Source of the DNA: Anthopleura xanthogrammica
Lineage: Eukaryota > Cnidaria > Anthozoa > Actiniaria > Actiniidae
DNA: 64,000 nucleotides
NCBI GenBank assembly: GCA_964019055.1
Contig: OZ025218.1
Span: 5,151,259-5,215,258 of the forward strand
Direction: 5' to 3'
Each line of letters begins with the position of its first letter. Position 1 is the stretch's first letter. A program made the position numbers and the translations under genes. Below the pieces are notes generated by a model. The model was not told the DNA's origin, did no database searches, and saw nothing but the letters and a program-made list of their open reading frames with translations. This document shows, in pieces, positions 35,759 to 46,300 of the stretch.

Positions 35759-37377
35759 AAAGAACGGTTCAAGACAATCCCGTGTACTTTAATTTTAAAC
35801 AAGCAATCTTATAACATGAATTTTGCTATTATTTGGTTTATTTCATATTTTCCTTGTCAGAACCTATTCATAGTCTATCGGGAAACTCAAACCGGATCAA
35901 CTGGATACGTGGGCAACTATAGACCAGTTTTTTTGGTCGATTCTTTATGGGATTTTCATTGGTTTTATGTGTTGTTTTCATTTTACTTTTGATGAGGTTT
36001 TATTTAGTACATACCAATACCATGTTACTGTATCGATCTGAACATTAAATGCACAATTCGTATACTTCTCCAACGACTTGTCTTTCATACATTATGTCAG
36101 GTTGTAGTTTGCAGTACAGACACACTAGCTGGGACCACTTCAAAATATTTCATTCCCATTGTTGTTGATAACATCTACGTTGTTTGTCAGTTATATTATC
36201 AGATCTTTCATACATTATGTCAGGTTGTAGTTTACAGTGCAGACACACTAACTGGGACCACTGCGTTCACCACTAACCACCACCACTAACATCTACGTTC
36301 TTTGTCAGTTATTTTATCGGATCTTCTGACTTCCTTGCTTGATCCTGATTGGCTTAAGTCATAGATTGTTTGGTTTTCGCTCTGCATCGTGATTAGTTCA
36401 TTTTGTATCAGTGATCCCAGTGAGTGTGTCCATACTGTAAAACTTGATAAAATATCATCAACAAAAAGCGTCAAACTACAGTTTTGCAATTTTAAATCTA
36501 TCTGCTTGTGAATATCGTGTCTCCCCCTTCAGCTAACCCATACTAGCATGGTCGTTTACATTCTGTCTGGTCCCACTTTTAAAAGTCCTTGTTGGGGATC
36601 TATCATTCTTCGTTGATTATCGGTTGTGAATAAGAAGACAAGGACCGCGAAGCACCCTATACTAAAAGACCATAAAAAGTGTGTGTTTAGGGGATCATAG
36701 TGTGCGTTTAGGGGGGAGCTAAAATTGTAAAATTCTATAGAGAAAAATATGGAAAAGGATAAAAGATATTACGCAAATGTGGGGAAGGGGGACTATAGCC
36801 CTCTGAATATGGATATTACAAGCAAAGAAGCTTAATCTCAAGAGAATGACAAGTAATATGAAATGGAAAAACATCATGCCCAAAGAAAAGAAGTAAACTT
36901 GATGGATGGCAGCCAAAATATCCGTAAACGTTCCGTGTTTGGAGAAGATTCTAAGTAATGTATATAAAGTACACACGTCAGGTTCTCAAGTTTTGAATTC
37001 TGTGTTGCTCAGGATTACTCTTGACTTTCTTTGAAATTATTTTGAATATTCATTCATTCCAGTGAAGGTCCGTGGAACTTCAAAGCCGGTGTTAACGTTG
37101 TTATAGTTGAAGATGTGTATTCCTTACTTTTAAGACCATTGGTATTTGTGAATATTTAGACTCTGAATTGAGGCTAACTCTGAGTAAATGAGTCTGTATA
37201 CTAAGAAACATCGATTCCGACTACAATCTTTGAACAGTCTGGACGTGACACTCTCAATGTCACGGCACGGTATGTCCTGTACGGATAATTATACATGTTT
37301 GGTCACGTGATGTACATTGATACTTGTCTCATCATCACTTACTTGTTTAATCTTCTCACATCTGAACTTCTTCAGTC
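35759..37377. repeat. Intergenic segment, second copy of the 27592-29241 unit
   Basis: Same ordered blocks as upstream of copy B, including the pair near 36080-36320 and the conserved E-box at 37301-37316, which again is 77 bp before the ATG. No gene was seen. Confidence 0.8.
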
Positions 37378-40300
37378 ATGTCTGACAAAACAAGCTGCTC
37401 ATCCCGGACAAGCAGAGTGTCTGTAGTCTTGTTGTTTGTAGTTGGTGTGTTGTGTTTGGGTGAGTTTGTACGTGTTGAGTTGATTCTAAGTGAACACAGG
37501 ACAAGACTAGACAAGATAGAAGGGAAGACAGATGGCAAAGATGTAGAACCGTGTGATGTGAAAACCAAGCAAATCAAAGGTGAGCAGTAAACAGAGTAGA
37601 GATATCCGTAAAGACCAGTTCACTGAGATTTTGAAGATTTGAATCACGAATTAGAATGTAAAATTGGCGTACATAATATGTCCATCTTTTTGAGAATTTT
37701 AAAAGGGAACAGGAAGAATTGCACTCGGGAAATTCATAAACAATAACATATTGAAGTTTGAAGGATTGAATTTCCGGAATTTAAAAGACCTTTGAACTAT
37801 AAATGCGTGGGATAGTTATCTACAAACCCAGTTAACTACAATCGATTTCGTTACAGCAAGTCGTTCCATAGACTCACCAAAGATCATCCATGATTCAAGA
37901 CATAGAGCACGTCGTCTCGCCGTGTCTTCACCTTCAAACAACACCAACTTCCAAACTGTTCGTAAAGAGCTTTTACAAACGATAGGAATAGAGTTGAATA
38001 AAGCCTTTACTAAAGTGTGTGGAGCAAAGAAGAATAGATGTCTACCAGGACCTCCCGGTCCATCTGGACGACCAGGTCGCCAAGGATGGACCGGAAGACG
38101 AGGACAACCAGGAAGAAGAGGCAAACGAGGACCCCAAGGACCCATGGGAGTACCAGGCAGAAGTGGCAAGCAAGGCATGATGGGACTTGCTGGGTTGAAG
38201 GGAGAGAAGGGAGAGAGAGGTGATCGTGGACCACCTGGTGTAGCTGGACGAGATGGTAGTCCTGGTCAATCGATCTCTGCACCAGAGGTTCGAGTATCCC
38301 CTCCCCTTTTAATTGTTAATGAAAGCGAGACGGCCGTGTTGCATTGTGGATGGAGTGGCAATCCACCACCCTTGATTGGCTGGAGAAGAGTTGGTGGTTT
38401 ACTAGACAAGACAAGAAGTGTGTTGGATGCAGGTGTTGATTGGAGTCATAATCTGGAGATAAGGAATGTTAGTAGTAACGATTCAGGAGTGTATGAGTGT
38501 AAATGCAGTAATATACTTGGACAAGCAAACAAGACAGCCACACTTGTCGTCAACTGTAAGTCAAGAACACTTCTTTCAGATTCCTCTTATTTAATTAAAC
38601 GTATTGTAAAATAACTTTCCTTTTTCAGATCTTCCTCGTGTTTCGCTATTCTTTGGACCTATTTATGTAGAAGAAGGAAGCAATGTAACCTTGCCAAAGT
38701 GTCACGTGACTGGACATCCCACACCAATGACCACATGGGTAAAAGTCCTTGGCATGTTGCCTGGTAGTCGTACCGTCATAAATGGGAGCTATTTGACTTT
38801 ATACTCTGTGGAAAAGCAGGACACAGGGATATATGTTTGCCAAGCTTCTAATTTCCTTGGATTGTCCATTGGAAAAACGCACCTCATTGTTGTGACTTTG
38901 CCCAAGTTCACCACCAACCTTCCACACACTGTATTCGTTGCCATCGGTGACAGTCTAAAACTGGACTGTCAAGCGACAGCAGATCCTCCTGCTAGGATTT
39001 CTTGGAGTAAAGACAACCAACAATTGTTATCTGATGATAGAACACGGGTCCATGTGAATGGAAGTCTGTCAATAACAAGATTGAAGACAGTTGACTCTGG
39101 GAATTACTTCTGTCAAGCTGTCAGTGCTGGGGTCTTCACAGCAACAACTCACACTAAAGTTGTTGTATCAATACTAAAAGGTATATTTACAGAAAGTGAA
39201 TGCAATGAAGAAAGAAAAGTTGAAAATATATAAAATATGCTTATTACACAAGGAGTTGGTTTGGTCGCTAGTCATCCCTCTCTGCAAATAGAGTAATATA
39301 CATATGTTACGTTGTTTTTTAAGGAAAGAGGAAGCTATGTCCCAGGACTGTCTCCGCTATCCCCCAGTGGATCCTCTGGACATCTCTTGACCATTTAATT
39401 GTGTCATGGAATATCCAAGGCTAGGGGATAAGAGAGACAGTAACTATTGGCAGTGGAGACAAGGGGATGGACCAGGGATATCCAGGGGATTCCGAGGGAC
39501 AAGGGGATGGGAGGGATATCCAGCCCTGGCCTATGCTTTCCCCTGTCATTGAAGAACTGTCTCCACCATCTTCCGGTGTGCCAATAACTACTGTGTTCTC
39601 CCATCCCCTTGTCCCAGGTGATCCTGGATATCCCTTGTCCATCCCCTTCATCATTGTCATTGTCATTGTCATTGTCATTGTCATTGTCATCGACGTTTCC
39701 CAAAATCAGTGATATCGTGTTTTGAACCTTATAGGACATTGTACGGCTTCTAATTCGATTGACACCAAGTCGGTGATAGTAAGAAAGGTATCATTGTATC
39801 GATAGTTGCATTAATTGGCCTTCAAAAGCACTCGAGATCGTTGAATTTCGACTGTTTGTTCCTCATAGTTTTGTTGATGTTCTCTTTTATATTTCGGAAC
39901 GGAATGTATTCTTAGTTACAGGAACAAGTGTCCTTGTTGAACTAGCACAAAGAGGAACTTAAATATTGTTAACCAAAACAAAAGGTTCCTTTTTGTTCAA
40001 CACAGGAACGATAAAGTTCCTTTTAGTTACGCGTGGATATAAAAATTGTTCCTATTCAATGAATAAACGGAACAAATGGTCCTTATTGTTGTTCCTTTGT
40101 ACATTGATCGTTCCTTTTCGCATACAAAGGGAACAAGTGTTCCCTTGTTGAAGCGTTCCTTTTTGAATAATTGATCACTTTGTTCCGTTCTATGGCAATT
40201 AAGTGTTCCTTTTTGAACAAAAGAGGAACATACGTTCCGATTTTTGTACACTAACTGTTCCTAATTGCAAAGATGACTGTTCGGCTTAGTACATTGACAA

Positions 40301-43300
40301 GCAGGCAATGTAATGAACAATGCAGGACCAGTTCAAACAAGCCCAGGCATGTACAGACAGACAATACTGTGCATGTCTGGGCAACTCCGAAACAATGCAG
40401 ATCAAGTTCAAACAAGCCCAGGCATGTACAGACAATACTGTGCATGTCTGGGCAGGTTCAAAACAATGCAGGGCCAGTTCAAACAAGCCCAGGCATGTAC
40501 AGACAATACTGTGCATGTCTGGGCAGGTTCAAAACAATGCAGGACCAGTTCAAACAAGCCCAGGCATGTACAGACAATACTGTGCATGTCTGGGCAGGTT
40601 CTCAAACGAGCTTAAACATGTTAAGTGGTATTGCGCAACCTCAACCGAAAAGAACAAAGACTATTCGAGCAAATTCAGGCAAGTTTAGACATTACAATAC
40701 AAGTTTTGACACGCCGAACAACATATTTCCTTTTGTTCTAAAGTAATTGCATGGAAGAGAACAAAAAGTTGTCTTTGAAATAAGATCATGCTTTCTAATG
40801 GTAACCAGTCAATGAGTTTAAAATTCGGTTTAACCCCCAGGGATAAATGATAGTTATAAAAGCAGTGATTACATCTAATATATAATGCTGAGATCTTTCC
40901 ATTGGCAAGAGCAGATAAAGGAAAATGAGTAAACACAGTAGAGAAATTGATTGGTCGAAAATCAACGGCGCATCGTCTAAACCAAAAAGACTACACCTAG
41001 AAGAGGACGAAGAAGATGGGCTTTTCCACTGCCTAGTACCAGCGTGCAATCGTGCAACTACTCAAAGAGGATGCAGAAAACATGTCAAAAAGAAGCATCG
41101 TTGGTTTTTTTTTTTCGACCAAGAACCCGACTTATCTGAAATGACGTCAAATTCTGGTGATGAAGAAGTCAACACGACTCAAGTAATTCAAACTCGCAAA
41201 AAATTCATGCCGTGCTTTGATATTTCAAGTACTCTTGGCAAGGAATTTGAGAAATGGCTGATTGGCAGCGGTGGGGGATGCAAAACACAACGACAAGCTC
41301 AACAAATTATCCGTAAGAGTTTTAAGTATCTGAAATTTTGTTGTGAAGACGACGACGACGAAGAAGACCTAAGTTGGGACATAGTGGATTTCTGCTTAAG
41401 TTCACCTAGTTTCATTTTCAAATTCGCCGATATCATGCAGACTGACTGGGGACTGGGTCATGCAGGTCGCCTTGGTTACTTGGACGCTATATCAGACTTG
41501 CTTGATTTCCGCAAGATTCACGGTACATCGTCCGATGTAGTTGCGCGAAACCTAACGTGCACAGAAACTTATTTGAAGAGAGCGCGCAAAACAGTGGCGA
41601 AAATGATGCGATTACAATGGACAAACGATTTAGACATCGAAACACTCGAGGCCAAGGGCCATTGGGCCACACTGGATGAATTATTACAAGTGATTACCTA
41701 TCACCTTCCGCGATACGAGAGCGTGCTCAAAGTAAGCAGAGAAACACCTGACAAAGTAACACCTTCAGACCTGTCATTTGCTACCAAGTTCGTGGCTGTG
41801 TATTTGTTCATCAAAGTCAAAGGTTCTCGGCCAATGACTTATCAGTATTTGACGGTAGATATGGTTGAATCAGCGAAAACCAATGGTGGTTTCATTGATC
41901 AGAAAAAATTCAAAACTACAGCCAAGTATGGATTTGATTCATTGTATCTGACCGACACCAGCATGCAAGTGTTGGATGGATACATCAATGTCATACGACC
42001 GCTTTCGAAACCAGACTGCGAATACGTTCTCGTTACCAGGAATGGCAGTCAACACAGTAAGATCGGACAACTGATGAGCAAATTAGTATTCGATGCAACC
42101 GGCAAATACATTCATCCGACGCGATACCGACAAATCGTCGAAACGGCCAGTCGCAAGCACCTCGACACTCACGAACAGGGCATGATCACCGAAGATCAAA
42201 AGCACAGTTCTGTGGTGGCTAAAGTCCATTATCAGAAACGAAGGTCACGCGAGATCGCCACGAAGGCGCACGAGTGCTCGATCAAACTTCAAGGAGAAAA
42301 AGGAACCAAATTAACCGATGATGTGCGTTCACGACTTTCGAACAGTTCACCCTTACGATTGGTTGTACCCGAGAGTCAAAAACAATCAGACGAAGAAAAC
42401 GAATTCGCAAGTGCTGAGGTCAACGAAAGCCAGGAAATCGTAAATGATGAATTGCGACTAGGTGCGTGCGACGAACTGGTTAAGTCTAGTTCAAAGTCGA
42501 ATGGCAAACAACAAGGAAGAAAACTACTCCTTTTCACCCCCAAAGAAGACGAATACTTGAAAGACGGGATAAAACGCCATGGTTATGGACACTGGACGGC
42601 TATTCTGAAGGACCCAACATACAAATTTCAGCACGGAAGAACAGCAAACTCTTTACTTAACAGGGCAACTAGGAAATGTAAAGACTAAAAAAGCAATGAA
42701 CACTGTTAGTATTTCAATCCGATAATCACGAACTTTATTGATGATGCTTGTTGATCAATCATTGTAGCACACTATATAGTGACTAGTTAATAAATAATAA
42801 ATTAATGCAATTATTGTTGGCTGGAGAAGAACATCGTGACTTTTTTTTGTCCTGGGGGTGGGGAACCCCTTTTCCTTTTGGTATGTCTTGGGGAGGCGTG
42901 GTGCACGTTCACTGGTTGTGTACTGCTGATTATCCTCGACACGTGTGGCGGACTGTTCACCAGGGGCAAATTTCGTGGAACGTAAGACGGGGTGGGGTAA
43001 CGAAATCTTCGTCTTCGCTGCCGTCTGATGCTTCAGTGCAAAGAGGCAGTTGCGTAATGACATCGACCACAAACTGACTTGTTGATTTCTTCAAGAGTCC
43101 TAGCTCAAGACATACTTTTCTCCGTTCCACTACAGCGGAATGCAGTCTCAGGGTGCCTTGCTTTTCATGAAACATTCGCAATTTGTTTCGGTTTATTTCT
43201 AAAAGACTCTTCAGCACAGCTCGTCGTTCTCCCCCCTCCACCGCTGTTGCCATATTTTCACACAGTCGTGCCATCTCTTGTTCCTTTGATATGAGCCAGG

Positions 43301-46300
43301 GGTTCCGGTAAACTGACTTGACTTTCTGCAATTCACGATCTACACGCTCTTTCTCTTCCCTTTCTTTTCTTTGCTGATAAGCCTCGTCATATTTCTTTTG
43401 CAAGTCGTCAGGAAGCGGCGCTCTGGGATCCTTGATCAGTTCAGCAGCTTCGCGCTCATTGACAACACCCAACTCTATCAGGGTCTTGCGACGTTTTTCA
43501 ACTGCTCCTCGACGTTGTCTGATGGCTACTTGTCTTGACTGTTTTTGGGCTTCATCGGCTCTATCCAACAGCATCCTGAGCTGTCTGCCTCTCAAACTGA
43601 GGGGATCACAGGAAGTAAGCTCATTCTGGAGTTGAATGATGTGGAGTTCTTCGTCACTGTCCTCGTCGCTGTCTATGATACTGTCGTCGTCGTCGTCGTC
43701 GTCGTCGCCTTCGGCACTGCCTTCGTTGTCTTCTTCTCGACCTCCTTCGGTTGGAATGTCGTTGGATGTTGGAGTCGTTTCTTCTGTTTCTTCCGACAGA
43801 CGTACTGTTGTGATGTCCAGCAAGTCCTGCTCAGACAGACCGGATGCCAAGGGGACTGAGGTAGAAGCCGTCGAAGTGATGTCTCGAGGTGCCTGTCTCG
43901 AGGCCCAAACAATGCAATCCATCGCATGTTCTCGCAGCCACTGGTGTGCTTTGGGCTTGACGTTCGGAAGGCTTTCGAAGAAGTATTTGTGCAGGCGCCT
44001 ATCCATTGCTGGATTGTGCTTCTCCCCGAAGTCCAACTCTGTCTGGCAAGTGATGTACATTGTTGACTCGCAGTGAAACCCTTTTGCCTTTTTCCATTTG
44101 GTGTCGTGCGAGGTATACCCACCTTGGCAAAGGATTTTCCAGTCGTCCACATCGAGAAGGTTTGCATATGCCTCGTCTAAGAATATAATTTCGGTTGAAG
44201 GGTCGATCATTGATTTGTTAAATGACTTCTGTTTGGTTACTCTTGCAATACGGTGCACTGGAACGATTTGGAATACAGGCGCAAACAGACTCGTCTTTCC
44301 GCTATCTGACGCTCCAATTGCACAAGGCACGGGTTGTTTGTGTTGTTTTGGACGGAAAAGAGCCAAGAAATCTTCACAGAACCGCTGAATTTGCTCGTCT
44401 GACAGGCTGTTTCTCAGAATGGCTCTGGATCTTTCGTACTATCGTAGGGCACAAATGCTCGAGGCGATTGCTGGCCGATCTAGAAAAGCGTCATCAAAAT
44501 ACAATGAGCCACAAAATACAATCACAGTGTTCGCGCTAAATGAGCATTCGAGAGCATGCGGAAATACAAAACTCACCTCGACATCCTTGAACAGTCCTTG
44601 CACAAAGGTTTCAGATGAAAAAGACCAGAACCATCCATCATTTACTTCCACTACGTCTCTTATAATCTTTAGCTGTGGTATAACGCAACTCTCCGGATCG
44701 CTCAGTATTGGCAAAACACGAGAATGATGCTGCACAAGTCGGTCTTTAAATGACTCGTTTCCCATAAGACTGAGAATGAAGGTCTTCATTGGACACAGAT
44801 GCTTGTACGTGTACAGGGATCGTGCATCACGCTTGAACACCTCGCCCTGATGCACTGCGTATTGCAATTTCTTCATCGCTAGCTGTATGTCATTACACAG
44901 CACCGTCACTGGGCACGAGAGTGGCTTGTTTGGTGCACAACAGTTTTCCTGAGTATCCTGAATGTCGGTACATAGATCCTCTTCGTCCAGACCAAACGCG
45001 TCCATTAGCAGCCCTGCCAATCGCAGTTCGCGTGAAGCAGTGATCAACCTTGCTTTCATTCTTTGATCTTTCACTCTTAACCGCACTACACTTTCGGTGG
45101 CACATGCATCCTCTTGCGTGTTGGCGGCTGACATCTCACTTTGAAGATTGCTGTGGAACAAAAGGGAAAAACAAACACAACATATTAGTTGAGTCACCTC
45201 TTTATTTAACGCTAAATAGTCACGTAAATGTCACGTGCCTTAAACAATGTTGATACGACGATGCCACTAAATCCATCAGACATGGGTTTTTGTGATCTTT
45301 CAAGACTTGACAGAGTTGGTTGAGGTGTTGGGAGCCCTTCTTGGCTGAAGCCTTGGACATGTAGACTTCGACTCCACATTTTACAAGGGCTTGTTGCAAT
45401 TTGAGTGGATTCATTACAGCTCCGTTTCGTGTCTGACAAGCTGCCCAGTATGTGATTGCTGGGAAAATCTGCCTATCGCTGGTCGAAAGCTGAGAAGCGT
45501 TCACGCAAGTTTCTTCGTTGGGGTCGTCGTTTTCACCGGCATTATGGTGATCTTGATTGATGTTTTTCTTTCCGACTTGTAGTTTTGAAGTGCTTATTGC
45601 AGAGAAGAAAAAAACTATTTCGCTCATTCCAAAAAATTTTGCTGTCACACTCGTCTCGTTTCTCACAAATCCATCGCCAAGCCCGTTCAACTTCCTCGGA
45701 TTTCACTCTCCAAATACATTTGAAAGCCACAACAGAACATTGTCTTTGGACTGCTGCAATGATGTGACATTCTGCGGTGTCCCTTATGATCTTACTGTTT
45801 AACTGTGCACACGGTTTGCTCATCGCCGCTATCCTCTGTTGTTTAGTGTTCCTCTTCCACGTATGGTCTTGAACTGCAAAGACCTTATCGAAGTATCGTT
45901 GGATTTATAGGCTGACAAATAACAATTGACACAAAGGGAACATTTTTTCGATTCTGCCTCGACCAATAAAATCATCCTATTGGCCAGATGCATGGAAGAC
46001 GGCATGTAGAAATGTGACTAGGCTTTATGCTGCTTTTGTTCAAGCCGGAAAGATTCAACAACCCTAAACACATTGAACAATAATTCCATACCCGTATTGT
46101 CCGATGTACAACGAATGCATTTGCGAGCTTTTCACATCAAATCAAAACACTCTATTTAGTCAGAAAAGACCTACATTAAAATTGGACATCAATTGTATTT
46201 GAAATACATGCGAAAAAATAATTATATTATCGAATCTCCAAAGTTATTGTTTTCCATCAACAAGGATAATGGGAATACCGGACATGGCGGGTATTGACTG

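Noticed and set aside
37816..38282. Antisense frames over the collagen exons (Pro-, Ser- and Trp-rich)
   Set aside because: Shadows of Gly-X-Y coding sequence; the same shadows occur opposite copies A and B.
40273..40746. Overlapping frames rich in [10 protein letters not shown] and [12 protein letters not shown]
   Set aside because: Both strands are open only because the unit length keeps the frame; they are repeat translations.
43673..44167. Alternative minus-strand frame through the helicase exon
   Set aside because: It overlaps the SF3 frame completely and has no motif of its own.
45542..45823. Possible HUH endonuclease domain at the N-terminus of the helicase gene
   Set aside because: No His-hydrophobic-His motif or catalytic Tyr-x-x-x-Lys is recognisable in these frames, so I do not claim a nickase.
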